From contig NZ_JALBYP010000038.1 in NCBI RefSeq assembly GCF_022678485.1, positions 233,892 to 297,891 of the forward strand: a stretch of DNA of 64,000 bases, read 5' to 3'. Positions 17,914 to 26,746 of this stretch are shown here, piece by piece (positions within the stretch are counted from its first letter, which is position 1; each line of letters starts with the position of its first letter). The DNA is from Aliiroseovarius sediminis (GTDB lineage: Bacteria > Pseudomonadota > Alphaproteobacteria > Rhodobacterales > Rhodobacteraceae). A program made the position numbers and the translations under genes. The notes beneath the pieces were generated by a model. That model saw nothing but the letters and a program-made list of their open reading frames with translations. It was not told the origin of the DNA and made no database searches.

Positions 17914-18870
17914 ATGAGCGTGGATGGACTGAAAACGGAAACCCTGTCCGCAGACGCGGGCGGTATCGCGCGGGCGGCAAGTCTGCTGCGCGACGGCGCC
18001 CTTGTGTCCTTCCCGACCGAGACGGTGTATGGCCTGGGCGCCGACGCCACCAATGATCGCGCGGTGGCCCGGATATTCGAGGCCAAGGGCCGCCCCCGTT
18101 TCAATCCGCTGATCATCCATCTGCCGACGCCCGAGGCGGTGGCAGATTTTGCCATCCTTGACGGGGCCGCGCAGGATCTGGCGCAGGCGTTTTGGCCGGG
18201 GCCGCTGACGCTTGTGCTGCCGATGAAGCCCGGTGGGGGCTTGTCCAAACTTGTCGCGGCGGGCCTGCCCACCGTGGCGGTGCGCGTGCCTGCCCATCCG
18301 CTTGCACAAGAGCTTCTGATGGCCACGGGTCGGCCCATAGCGGCGCCGTCTGCCAATCCGTCGGGCCGCATCAGCCCCTCGACCGCGCAGCATGTGCTGG
18401 ACGGTCTGTCAGGTCGGGTCGAGGCGGTGCTGGACGGTGGCCCCTGCGAGGTCGGGTTGGAAAGCACGATCGTCGGGTTTGATCCCGAGCCCGTTTTGCT
18501 GCGCCCCGGCGGCCTGCCAACCGAGGCGATCGAGGCAGCCCTTGGCGGCCCCATCGCCACCCGTCAGATCAACGCAGGCATCAACGCGCCCGGTCAGCTA
18601 TCCTCGCATTACGCGCCGGACGCGGCATTGCGTCTGAACGCCGAGACCGCGCGACCGGGCGAACGCCTGCTGGGGTTTGGTCATGTCGAGGCCAACCTGA
18701 ACCTGTCCCCATCCGGTGATCTGGTCGAGGCCGCGGCCAACCTGTTTCGGTATCTGCACCAATTGGACGCCGAAGGGGATGCACCGATTGCCGTGTCACC
18801 GATCCCCGATCACGGGATGGGCCGGGCGATCAATGACCGTTTGCGCAGGGCGGCAGCCCCCCGCGACTAG
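17914..18870 (+). CDS. L-threonylcarbamoyladenylate synthase (Sua5 type)
   Basis: 318 residues. The N-terminal TsaC/YrdC domain (about 1-205) makes threonylcarbamoyl-AMP for the t6A37 modification of ANN-decoding tRNAs; motifs are VSFPTETVYGLGADA, KGRPRFNPLI and APSANPSGRISPS. The C-terminal Sua5 domain (about 215-318), joined through the SSHYAPD linker, marks it as Sua5 rather than the short TsaC. ATG 17914 lies downstream of an AAAGGAA. It is divergent from the acyl-CoA dehydrogenase. Confidence 0.94.
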   Translation: MSVDGLKTETLSADAGGIARAASLLRDGALVSFPTETVYGLGADATNDRAVARIFEAKGRPRFNPLIIHLPTPEAVADFAILDGAAQDLAQAFWPGPLTLVLPMKPGGGLSKLVAAGLPTVAVRVPAHPLAQELLMATGRPIAAPSANPSGRISPSTAQHVLDGLSGRVEAVLDGGPCEVGLESTIVGFDPEPVLLRPGGLPTEAIEAALGGPIATRQINAGINAPGQLSSHYAPDAALRLNAETARPGERLLGFGHVEANLNLSPSGDLVEAAANLFRYLHQLDAEGDAPIAVSPIPDHGMGRAINDRLRRAAAPRD

Positions 18871-18877
18871 GGTGCGA

Positions 18878-19456
18878 CTAGGCGTGCCCGCCTTCCGCCG
18901 ACAGAAGCAGCGGGTCGATCCCCAGCTTCGCCAGGGCGGCTTTCCATTTCCCGTCGCTGTCATCTGAAAACACGATGGCCTGTTCGGCATCGCAGGTCAG
19001 CCAGGCGTTTTGCTGGATCTCGGCCTCCAACTGACCCGGTGACCAACCGGCATATCCCAGCGCGGCCAGCGTGTTTTCCGGCCCTTCATCATTCGCCATC
19101 GCTTCAAGAATATCGCGCGTCGCGGTCATCGAAAACGCATCGTTGACCTTCAGGGTCGAGGCATCGTTGTCGTATTCGCCCGAATGCAGGATGAAGCCGC
19201 GCGCGCCTTCCACCGGGCCGCCGAAGAACACATGCGCCGTGTGGCTGGTGCCGATTGGCTCGATATCAAGCTGGGTCAGAATATCGCCAAGCGACACGTC
19301 TGGCGCGGGCTTGTTGACGATCAGACCCATCGCGCCTTCGGGCGAATGGGCGCACATGAAAACGACCGAGTGTTCGAACCGCGGATCGCCCATACCGGGC
19401 ATCGCGATCAGAAGCTTGCCGCTCAGGTCCATTTTTATGTCGTCGGTTGTACTCAT
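18878..19456 (-). CDS. YqgE/AlgH family protein
   Basis: 192 residues. YqgE/AlgH landmarks: LSGKLLIAMPGMGDPRF at the start, FMCAHSPEGAMGLIVNKP and HVFFGGPVEGARGFILHS in the middle, then LGYAGWSPGQLEAEI. Structure is known for the family but the molecular function is not. The start is ATG 19456; ATG 19432 is an alternative. It is convergent with sua5, with seven bases between the stops. Confidence 0.92.
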   Translation of the reverse strand: MSTTDDIKMDLSGKLLIAMPGMGDPRFEHSVVFMCAHSPEGAMGLIVNKPAPDVSLGDILTQLDIEPIGTSHTAHVFFGGPVEGARGFILHSGEYDNDASTLKVNDAFSMTATRDILEAMANDEGPENTLAALGYAGWSPGQLEAEIQQNAWLTCDAEQAIVFSDDSDGKWKAALAKLGIDPLLLSAEGGHA

Positions 19457-19560
19457 GCCTTTAGAAAAGCGCCGCTGCGCGGGAAAGGCAAGGTCGGAAA
19501 TGGGGGATGGTGTCACGATCTCTCCCCTAAAAGTGATTTCCCTTTATGGGGGCCGCATTT

Positions 19561-20400
19561 ATGTATCAACGCATGAGGAAGACCATCGCCCTATTCGCGT
19601 GCCTGATCACGCTTGCCATAACCGCCACCGACGCGCAGGCAGGGGGTGCCATGCCGCCAGCGCCCGAAGATGTGGTCAAGATCGACGTTTTGCCCGGTTG
19701 GCGGGACGCCGACGGGCACCATGTGGCGGCCCTGCGCATTCGACTGGCCGAGGGCTGGAAAACCTACTGGCGCGCACCGGGCGAGGCCGGCATCCCCCCG
19801 ACGCTGAACTGGCAAGGCTCGGACAATCTGGCGGGCGTCAAGTTCCACTGGCCGGTTCCCGTGGTGTTTGACACAAGCGGGATGCAGACCATCGGGTACG
19901 CCGATGAACTGGTGCTGCCGATGACGCTGGTGCCGCGGGTCGCGGACCAGCCGATCACCTTGTCGGGCCAGCTTAATCTGGGGGTCTGCCTGAACGTGTG
20001 TATGCCGATGGACGCCCGCATCTCGCTCGTTCTTCCGGTGGACAAGGCCGGAGCCAAGGCCCCCATCCAGCGCGCCCTGCGCCAACGGCCCGACACTGCG
20101 CAAGAGGCCGGCTTGCGCCGCGCGGTCTGCAAGGTCGAGCCGATGGCGGACGGGCTGCGTGTGACCGTCACTTTGGACATGCCCGCCGTGGGTCCGAACG
20201 AAGTTGTGGTGGTCGAGATCGCCGATCCCTCGGTCTGGGTGTCCGAGCGGTCGACCTCGCGCAAGGGCGGCGCTTTGACCACAGTGACCGAACTGGTGCC
20301 AAGCGCAGGCAAGCCCTTCTTGTTGAACCGCGCCGATCTGCGTATGACCGTGCTGGCGGCTGGGCGCGGCGTGGATATTCGCGGCTGCACCGGCGGCTGA
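19561..20400 (+). CDS. Secreted stand-alone DsbD N-terminal (alpha) domain protein
   Basis: 279 residues. A signal peptide ends near DAQAGG (about residue 28). The rest matches the DsbD/ScsB N-terminal immunoglobulin-like domain: EGWKTYWRAPGEAG, DELVLPMTL and the redox pair in GVCLNVCMPM. The DsbD transmembrane and thioredoxin domains are absent. It should act in the periplasm in thiol transfer, with a separate CcdA/ScsB-type partner. ATG 19561 has GGGGG eight bases before it; ATG 19573 is in frame without a ribosome site. Confidence 0.85.
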   Translation: MYQRMRKTIALFACLITLAITATDAQAGGAMPPAPEDVVKIDVLPGWRDADGHHVAALRIRLAEGWKTYWRAPGEAGIPPTLNWQGSDNLAGVKFHWPVPVVFDTSGMQTIGYADELVLPMTLVPRVADQPITLSGQLNLGVCLNVCMPMDARISLVLPVDKAGAKAPIQRALRQRPDTAQEAGLRRAVCKVEPMADGLRVTVTLDMPAVGPNEVVVVEIADPSVWVSERSTSRKGGALTTVTELVPSAGKPFLLNRADLRMTVLAAGRGVDIRGCTGG

Positions 20401-20479
20401 ACATGGCCCGAGCCGTGGCGCCCCCCCCGACGGTCGCCGCCGCCGATGCAAAGGCCGCGGACCAGTCTGAGGAGGCATC

Positions 20480-21688
20480 ATGAACACCCCATGGCTTCAC
20501 ATCGTCGGCATTGGTGAAGACGGCATCGCGGGTCTGACCCCCGCCACCCGCGCCGTGGTCGAGGCCGCCGAGGTTATCGTGGGCGGCGCGCGCCATCACG
20601 ATCAGATCAACGGCAACGCCGAGCGGCTTGATTGGCCGTCAGGGTTCAGCGATCTGATGCAGGCGCTTTCCGAACGCAATGGCAAACGTGTTGTGATGCT
20701 GGCGACGGGCGATCCGCTCTGGTTCTCGGTCGGGGCCAAGATCGGGCGGCATATTGATCCCGCGCAGATCGTCTATCACCCGCAGGTGGGCGCGTTTCAA
20801 CTGGCGGCGGCGCGTATGGGGTGGTCGATGGCCGACCTTGAGACGCTGACCGTGCATGGCCGCCCGGTCGAGCAGATGATCGCCTTCATCCAACCCGACG
20901 TGCGCCTGCTGATCCTGACCACCGGCGAGGAAACACCGGCCCAGATCGCCCGGTTCCTGACAGAACGCGGCTTTGGCAAGTCGCGGATGACCGTTCTGGC
21001 CCATATGGGCGGCGCGGACGAGGCGCGGTTCGAAGGCCATGCGGAAAGCTGGGATCATGTGGTCCCGGCCTTCAACACCTTGGCGGTCGATTGCGTCGCC
21101 GCGCCCGATGCTGCCCTTCTGCCCCGCGTGCCCGGCCTGTCTGATGCGCTGTTTCAAAGCGACGATACCCTGACCCGGCAAGAACTGCGGGCGATCACGC
21201 TGGCCAAGCTGATGCCGATGCGCGGCGCGCTGTTGTGGGATATCGGCACCGGCTGCGGGTCGGTCGCGATCGAATGGATGCGCGGCGCCCGCTATGCCCG
21301 CGCCATCGGGATCGAGCCGCGCGCCGACCGCCGCGCGATGGCTGCCGCCAACGCGCTGGCGCTGGGCGTGCCAAAGCTTGACCTTGTGGACGGAAAAGTG
21401 CCCGATGCGCTGGCCGGGCTGGCCGGGCTGGCCGCACCCGACGCGATCTTCATCGGTGGCGGGCTGTCGGAACAGGTGTTCGGTGCCGCGTGGGACGCGC
21501 TGAAGCCGCTGGGTCGGATGGTGGTGAATGTCGAAACCGCTGAAAGCCAGTCCTTGCTGGGCGCGCTTTATCACAAGCATGGCGGGCAGTTGGTCACGCT
21601 GTCGGTTGACCGCGCCGCCCCGCCGGGTGCGAAGCAAACGTGGACCCCTTTGCCGCCCGTGACCCAGTGGAGCTTGATCAAGCGATAG
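20480..21688 (+). CDS. cobL: Precorrin-6Y C5,15-methyltransferase (decarboxylating)
   Basis: 402 residues, a CbiE-CbiT fusion. The CbiE half (about 1-205) carries HIVGIGEDGIAGLTP and MLATGDPLWFSVG. The CbiT half (about 225-402) has the SAM site LLWDIGTGCGSVAIEWMRGA. It methylates C5 and C15 of precorrin-6Y and decarboxylates the acetate side chain on the aerobic cobalamin route. GAGGAGG precedes the ATG. It is isolated from other cob genes here. A 9-base near-repeat at about 21411-21434 encodes LAGLAGLAA. Confidence 0.95.
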   Translation: MNTPWLHIVGIGEDGIAGLTPATRAVVEAAEVIVGGARHHDQINGNAERLDWPSGFSDLMQALSERNGKRVVMLATGDPLWFSVGAKIGRHIDPAQIVYHPQVGAFQLAAARMGWSMADLETLTVHGRPVEQMIAFIQPDVRLLILTTGEETPAQIARFLTERGFGKSRMTVLAHMGGADEARFEGHAESWDHVVPAFNTLAVDCVAAPDAALLPRVPGLSDALFQSDDTLTRQELRAITLAKLMPMRGALLWDIGTGCGSVAIEWMRGARYARAIGIEPRADRRAMAAANALALGVPKLDLVDGKVPDALAGLAGLAAPDAIFIGGGLSEQVFGAAWDALKPLGRMVVNVETAESQSLLGALYHKHGGQLVTLSVDRAAPPGAKQTWTPLPPVTQWSLIKR

Positions 21689-21761
21689 CGGTTGCGATCT
21701 GATCCAAATGCAAACGGGGTGCGTAAGAAAGACATGACCCGCCCCGGCCCAAGGACAAGCG

Positions 21762-23231
21762 ATGACAAAAGCCCAAGCCTCGAATGCGATCCTTCTGTTT
21801 CGCGATGATCTGCGCGTGTCGGATCATCATGCGCTGTGCGCGGCGGTCAAGGCCGGGCACCGGCTGACTTGCGCCTTCATTCATGACCCCGACGCGCCCT
21901 ATCCCCCCGGCGGTGCGCGGAAATGGTGGTTGCACCACGCCTTGGCGGCGCTGGCCGATAAGCTCGCGGCGCTGGGCGGCTCATTGGTCCTGCGCCAAGG
22001 CGCCACCGCCGATATGCTGGCCGACCTGCGCGATGAAACCGGTGCGTGTGATGTGTATTGGAGCCGCCGCTACACCCCGGACGAGGTCGAGGCCGACACC
22101 AATCTGAAAGCCGATCTGACATCGCAGGGCTGCACCGTCCACAGCCATCCAGGGCGCTATCTATTGGAGCCGTGGCAGGTTTCGACCAAGGCGGGCACGC
22201 CTTTTCGAGTGTTTTCCCCCTTCTGGCGGGCCAGCCGCGAACAAATCCGCGCCGCCGGGCTGGGCGATCCGTTGCCCGTGCCTGACGGGATCGCGTTTGC
22301 GGACGATGCGCCATCGGAGTCCCTCGATGATCTCGACCTGCTGCCAACCGCGCCCAACTGGGCCAAGGGGTTCGAACCCCTGTGGCAACCCGGCGAAGAT
22401 GGCGCGATGGCGCGGCTTGATGATTTTTTGGACGGTGGCGCGGATGGCTATGCCAAGGGCCGCGATTTTCCCGCCGAACCCCATACCTCGCGCCTGTCGC
22501 CCTACCTGCAATCGGGCAATATCAGCCCCCGGCAGGTCTGGGCCGCCGTCGACCGCGCCGAGCATCTGGGCCAGATGTCCGGCCGCGACGCCGAGAAGTT
22601 CCGCGCCGAACTGGGCTGGCGCGATTTCGCGGCCTATCTTCTGTTCCACAACCGCGACTTCGAAGATACCGAGTTCCAACCCAAGTTCCGCGACTTCCCG
22701 TGGCGCTATGACAAAGACGATCTGGCTGCTTGGCAACAGGGCCAAACCGGCTATCCCATCGTTGACGCCGGGATGCGCGAGCTTTGGCAGACGGGGCACA
22801 TGCACAACCGGGTGCGTATGGTTGTGGCATCGTTTCTGGTGAAACATCTGCGTCTTGACTGGCGGGCGGGGCGCGATTGGTTCTGGGATACGCTGGTGGA
22901 TGGTGATCTGGCCTCGAACGCGGCCAGTTGGCAGTGGGTGGCGGGTTGCGGGGCTGACGCGGCCCCCTATTTCCGCGTGTTCAACCCGATGACCCAGGCC
23001 GAGAAATTTGACCCCGACGGCGACTATATCCGCACATATGTTCCCGAGATTGCCGACCTGCCCGACCGCCACCTTGCCGCCCCGTGGAAGGCACCCGACG
23101 ACGTGCTGGACAAGGCGGGTGTCAAGATCGGCAAGACCTATCCCGCCCCGATGGTCGACCATGCCAACGCGCGACGCGCGGCGCTGGATGCGTTCGAAAA
23201 TCTGCCCTCGCCAGATGAAATTGACGGCTAG
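21762..23231 (+). CDS. Deoxyribodipyrimidine photolyase (cryptochrome/photolyase family)
   Basis: 489 residues. The N-terminal photolyase alpha/beta domain (about 1-135, LLFRDDLRVSDHHAL) would bind the antenna chromophore. The C-terminal FAD domain contains SRLSPYLQSGNISPRQVW, WRDFAAYLLFHN and MRELWQTGHMHNRVRM. A run from WFWDTLVDGDLASN to FRVFNPMTQAEKFDP completes the class I CPD photolyase signature. It repairs UV pyrimidine dimers using light. Its role as repair enzyme rather than photoreceptor is inferred from the class I pattern. Confidence 0.93.
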   Translation: MTKAQASNAILLFRDDLRVSDHHALCAAVKAGHRLTCAFIHDPDAPYPPGGARKWWLHHALAALADKLAALGGSLVLRQGATADMLADLRDETGACDVYWSRRYTPDEVEADTNLKADLTSQGCTVHSHPGRYLLEPWQVSTKAGTPFRVFSPFWRASREQIRAAGLGDPLPVPDGIAFADDAPSESLDDLDLLPTAPNWAKGFEPLWQPGEDGAMARLDDFLDGGADGYAKGRDFPAEPHTSRLSPYLQSGNISPRQVWAAVDRAEHLGQMSGRDAEKFRAELGWRDFAAYLLFHNRDFEDTEFQPKFRDFPWRYDKDDLAAWQQGQTGYPIVDAGMRELWQTGHMHNRVRMVVASFLVKHLRLDWRAGRDWFWDTLVDGDLASNAASWQWVAGCGADAAPYFRVFNPMTQAEKFDPDGDYIRTYVPEIADLPDRHLAAPWKAPDDVLDKAGVKIGKTYPAPMVDHANARRAALDAFENLPSPDEIDG

Positions 23232-23308
23232 GGGCTGCCAACGGCCAGAAAGCTTTACTTGACCGAAACCTATTCCATGCCATCATAAGGACCGGGTTGG
23301 AGGTGGAT

Positions 23309-23686
23309 ATGCTGGAATTCTTGCCGAAAGAGGTGCGCGAGGGGCTGGAAGCCGCGCGCAAGAAAGACCTCAAGAAAAAAAGCCGTCTGCGCATTCGCGT
23401 GAATGAAGAGGTGTTCCCGATCCTCAAGTTTTGGGACACGGGGTTTGCGCTGGATGCTGAACGCGCGCCGCATCTGCGCGGACTTGTCGACCTGTATGAC
23501 GGATCGCGCCACCTGTACCAATGCCTGATCATCGCGTCCGAGGAAGAAGACGGACAGATGAAATACGATTTCAAACGCAGGGCCGAGGCGCATGACCGCG
23601 TGCCATTGGATTTCGCACCCGATGAAAACGCCCCCGTCGCGCTGATCGAAGGCGAAACCGCCAGAACGCCGCGCGGCAAGCGTTAG
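23309..23686 (+). CDS. Conserved hypothetical protein
   Basis: 125 residues, soluble, with no family I can name. The N-terminus is charged and Lys/Arg-rich (residues 8-28), followed by an all-beta-looking stretch VFPILKFWDTGFALD, a DLYDGSRHLYQCLIIAS segment and a YDFKRRAEAHDR region. The ATG at 23309 has GGAGG five bases upstream; in-frame TTG and GTG lie just before it. It overlaps the convergent L,D-transpeptidase gene by four bases. Confidence 0.75.
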   Translation: MLEFLPKEVREGLEAARKKDLKKKSRLRIRVNEEVFPILKFWDTGFALDAERAPHLRGLVDLYDGSRHLYQCLIIASEEEDGQMKYDFKRRAEAHDRVPLDFAPDENAPVALIEGETARTPRGKR

Positions 23687-24234
23687 GGCCTGATCTCGAC
23701 TTCGGTGCCAATGGGCGTGATGGCCCACAATTCTTCGATCTCGGTATTGGTCAGGGCGATGCAACCCTCGGTCCAGTCGCGGTCAAACGAACCCGTATCC
23801 CGCTGGTTGTTCGGTAATCCGTGAATGAAAATATCGCCCCCCGGATCGGCACCATCAAGCTCTGCCCGGGCGGTATCCTGCGGCCTTGGGTAATTCAGGC
23901 CAAGCGACAGGTGGAAGGCGCTTTCCTGATTGCGACGGTTGATTTGAAACAGCCCCTCGGGCGTTTTTCCATCGCCTTGGATCATCTTGTCGCCAACCGG
24001 CGCGAAGCCCAGAGCGATCTTGTATCTGCGCAAAGGCTCGCCGTTTCGAAATACGGTCAGGCTCCGGTTGGATTTTTCGACCAGAATACGGTCGATCTGG
24101 CCTGTAATCGGATCAAGCGTCGGGGCCGGTGCAGGCGGTGTATAACGATCCCACAGCATCATACTGATCACCCCTATAAACACCAGCAACGCGAGTCGTG
24201 AGAAAAGTCGAAACAATCCATTCATCCCGCGCAT
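23683..24234 (-). CDS. L,D-transpeptidase (YkuD domain), membrane-anchored
   Basis: 183 residues. One N-terminal membrane helix (about 9-28) anchors a periplasmic YkuD domain. Active-site His is in DIFIHGLPNN and the nucleophile Cys in TEGCIALTN. Such enzymes form 3-3 cross-links in peptidoglycan or attach proteins to it. The start may be residue 1 or the Met at residue 4; neither has a strong ribosome site. Confidence 0.9.
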   Translation of the reverse strand: MRGMNGLFRLFSRLALLVFIGVISMMLWDRYTPPAPAPTLDPITGQIDRILVEKSNRSLTVFRNGEPLRRYKIALGFAPVGDKMIQGDGKTPEGLFQINRRNQESAFHLSLGLNYPRPQDTARAELDGADPGGDIFIHGLPNNQRDTGSFDRDWTEGCIALTNTEIEELWAITPIGTEVEIRP

Positions 24235-24300
24235 GTGCTGTGCTTCGCGCAGGTGTTCAAGTAGGGATTGTGGTTGTCGGCAAAGCTCTGCCGGTTGGCG

Positions 24301-25473
24301 TTATTGCAGGTCGCCGAAAGCGTGTTTCATGCGTGCCACGGCCTCTTCTATGCGCGCGCCTTGGGTGGCCAGGTTGAACCGCTGAAACCCGTCACCGCCG
24401 GTGCCGAAGCTTGGGCCGGGGCTGACGGCGATCCGGGCGTCGTCGCGAATACGGGCCGTCACCTCGTCATGGGACATCCCGGTGGCCGAGAAATCGACCC
24501 ATGCCAGATACGTCGCCTGCAAAGGCATCGATGAAAGGCCGGGGATGCTGTTGATCCCTTCGTCAAACACCGCCTTGTTGCGTGCCAGATGCTGCATCTG
24601 CTGATCAACCCATACGGCCCCGTCTGGCGAATAGGCGGCGGTGATCATCGCGACCGCGATCATGCCGGGACCATAGTCCAGCGTGTTCAACCGTTTGCGC
24701 ATCGCGGCGCGCAGGTCCGGGTCGGGGATGATCATGTTGCCGGTGCGCTGGCCTGCAATGTTAAACGTCTTTGACGCTGCGGTGAGTGTCACCAGACGCG
24801 CCAAGCCATCCGGCGCGGCCAGCGCTGTCGGCCGGAAGATGTTGCCGGGATAGATCAGGTCGTGGTGAATTTCGTCCGACACCAGCAACAGGTCATTACG
24901 CTGGGCAAATTCTGTCACGGCGCGCAGTTCATCATCGCTCCAAATCCGGCCCGACGGGTTTTGCGGTGAACACCACAAGATCATCTTTTCATCCCCGGTC
25001 AGGCGCGACTGGGCGTCGTCCAGATCCAGTTCGTACCGGTCGCCGTTCAAGGCCAGCGGGCACTCCACCACCCTGCGGCCATTCTTGCCGATCTTGACCG
25101 CGAATTCGTGATAGACGGGCGTGAAGATCACCACGCCGTCGCCCGGATCGGTCCATACATCCAGACACAGGGCAATTGCGTTGCCCAAACCTTGGCTGGT
25201 CAGCACCCAATCAGGGTCCACGTCCCAGCCATGCCGGTTTTTCATCCACCACGCCACGGCGTTCAGGTAATCAGGGTGTTCCCACGAATAGCCGAAGACG
25301 CCGTGATCTGCGGCGCGTTTTACTGCGTCAATCACACAAGGCGCGGTCGGATAGTCGCTGTCGGCGGTCCACATCGCCAGCCCATCATCCGGCGACACGC
25401 CGAACAGGTCCTGCATCTTGTCCCATTTGGCCGAGTTCGTGCCGCGGCGGTCGATGATCGGGTCGAAATTCAT
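24301..25473 (-). CDS. PatB/MalY-type PLP-dependent aminotransferase, probable cystathionine beta-lyase
   Basis: 390 residues, fold-type I PLP enzyme. MWTADSDYPTAPCVIDAV near the N-terminus, CSPQNPSGRIWSDDEL, SDEIHHDLIYPG and the PLP lysine in TAASKTFNIAGQRTG mark the PatB/MalY branch, which cleaves C-S bonds of cystathionine or cysteine conjugates. The start is ATG 25473 with AAGGA. The 257 bases between it and def are unusually AT-rich in their middle. Confidence 0.88.
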   Translation of the reverse strand: MNFDPIIDRRGTNSAKWDKMQDLFGVSPDDGLAMWTADSDYPTAPCVIDAVKRAADHGVFGYSWEHPDYLNAVAWWMKNRHGWDVDPDWVLTSQGLGNAIALCLDVWTDPGDGVVIFTPVYHEFAVKIGKNGRRVVECPLALNGDRYELDLDDAQSRLTGDEKMILWCSPQNPSGRIWSDDELRAVTEFAQRNDLLLVSDEIHHDLIYPGNIFRPTALAAPDGLARLVTLTAASKTFNIAGQRTGNMIIPDPDLRAAMRKRLNTLDYGPGMIAVAMITAAYSPDGAVWVDQQMQHLARNKAVFDEGINSIPGLSSMPLQATYLAWVDFSATGMSHDEVTARIRDDARIAVSPGPSFGTGGDGFQRFNLATQGARIEEAVARMKHAFGDLQ

Positions 25474-25730
25474 GTTGTTTCCTTCTTTACGGCACGGTAG
25501 CGGTTTGGGGATGCGATGCAAGCGGCCCAAATGTTGTGGTTTGCGAGGTAATTGTTCCAGAAATAGGGGTGGTATCGCAATGCTTTTCTGGTATTTAGTT
25601 TAATAATGGGAATGGTGTCTAATACAAGCTCCTCATTTGGGAATATTTCCCGCACCCTTTGGTGTCCTGTTGCACGCCCGGGAACATCCGCCCCATTGCA
25701 CCAACCCAGCCCATACCCTAAATCGACCGC
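25474..25730. other. Divergent intergenic region between patB-like gene and def
   Basis: 257 bases that must hold both promoters. Bases 25561-25620 are about 37 percent GC (22 of 60 by hand count), much lower than the surroundings. I see a loose stem (CCAGAAA with TTTCTGG, 21-base loop) but no convincing operator, RNA gene or terminator. Confidence 0.5.
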
Positions 25731-26252
25731 ATGAGCATTAAACCTATCCTTATTCATCCTGATCCGCGGCTCAAGAAAGTCGCTGATGCGGTGCCTGATT
25801 TGTCCGATGACTTGCGTCAATTGGCCGACGACATGTTGGAAACCATGTATGACGCGCCAGGCATCGGTCTGGCCGCGCCGCAGGTGGGTATTTTAACCCG
25901 GCTGATCGTGCTGGATTGCGTGCGTGACGAGGATGAGCCGCCCCAGCCCATGATCATGTTCAACCCCGAGGTCATTCTGTCGTCCGACGATCTGAACACC
26001 TACGAAGAAGGTTGTCTGTCGATCCCCGAACAATATGCCGAGGTGACGCGCCCGAAAGAGGTCTCGGTTCGTTGGGTTGACCGGGATGGCAACGTGCAGG
26101 AGCGCGATTTCGACGGGTTGTGGGCAACCTGCGTGCAGCACGAGATTGACCACCTGAACGGCAAGCTGTTCATCGACTATCTGAAACCGTTGAAGCGTCA
26201 GATGATCACGCGAAAGATGCAGAAATTGAAACGTGAAATGGCGCGCATGTGA
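25731..26252 (+). CDS. def: Peptide deformylase
   Basis: 173 residues with intact catalytic motifs: GIGLAAPQ (44-51), EGCLS with metal ligand Cys95, and HEIDH (His137, Glu138, His141). It removes the formyl group from nascent N-terminal fMet. The gene heads a tight run: def2 overlaps its stop by four bases and fmt follows def2 in the same way, so addition and removal of formyl groups are encoded together. Confidence 0.97.
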   Translation: MSIKPILIHPDPRLKKVADAVPDLSDDLRQLADDMLETMYDAPGIGLAAPQVGILTRLIVLDCVRDEDEPPQPMIMFNPEVILSSDDLNTYEEGCLSIPEQYAEVTRPKEVSVRWVDRDGNVQERDFDGLWATCVQHEIDHLNGKLFIDYLKPLKRQMITRKMQKLKREMARM

Positions 26253-26746
26253 CCCATCGCCCGTTTCTGAGATATCCGCACAAATGTCTGCGCTCGGCTG
26301 CCGATCCGGTTGACGCAGTCACCGATGATACCCGCGCCATCTGGGACGAGATGATCGAGGCGATGGACGCTATGCCCGGCGTTGGTCTGGCGGCCCCTCA
26401 GTTGGGGATCATGCAGCGTCTGGCCGTCGTCGATGCCTCGGACGAACGCGGCAAGGCCGTGCGCATGGCGAACCCCGAAATCCTGCACCGCTCGATCGAG
26501 TTTCGGGACCATGAAGAGGCCAGCCCGAATCTGCCCGGTGTCTCGGCCGTGATCAGCCGCCCGCGCGCGGTGACGGTGCGGTTTCTTAACGAAGACGGTG
26601 CAGAGCAGGAACAGGATTTCGTCGGCATCTGGGCCACGTCCGTCCAGCACCAGATCGACCATTTGAACGGGCGGATGTACTTTGACAACCTGTCCAAGGT
26701 AAAGCGGGACATGCTGATCAAGAAGGCAAGGAAGCTCGCGCGATGA
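26249..26746 (+). CDS. Peptide deformylase paralogue with altered active site
   Basis: 165 residues, clearly homologous to the deformylase encoded just upstream. Motif 1 GVGLAAPQ (44-51) is kept, but motif 2 is EASPN (90-94) in place of EGCLS, so the Cys metal ligand is Ser92. Motif 3 is HQIDH (134-138) in place of HEIDH, so the catalytic Glu is Gln135 while both His ligands remain. It is either inactive as a deformylase or has a new role. The GTG start at 26249 overlaps the def stop; its own stop overlaps the fmt ATG. Intact length and coupling argue against a decaying pseudogene. Confidence 0.9.
   Translation: MTHRPFLRYPHKCLRSAADPVDAVTDDTRAIWDEMIEAMDAMPGVGLAAPQLGIMQRLAVVDASDERGKAVRMANPEILHRSIEFRDHEEASPNLPGVSAVISRPRAVTVRFLNEDGAEQEQDFVGIWATSVQHQIDHLNGRMYFDNLSKVKRDMLIKKARKLAR

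Noticed and set aside
20403..20483. 26-codon frame overlapping the cobL start
   Set aside because: Ala/Pro-rich composition, no ribosome site, no recognisable peptide; more likely untranslated spacer.
21411..21434. 9-base tandem repeat in cobL as a phase-variation tract
   Set aside because: The unit is a multiple of three and encodes a benign LAG repeat; no sign of switching.
21674..21683. TTGATCAA palindrome as an FNR-type box
   Set aside because: It lacks the four-base spacer of TTGAT-N4-ATCAA and lies inside the cobL 3' end.
26249..26746. Second deformylase as a pseudogene
   Set aside because: The frame is intact, the length is normal and both ends are coupled to neighbours, so decay is unlikely.
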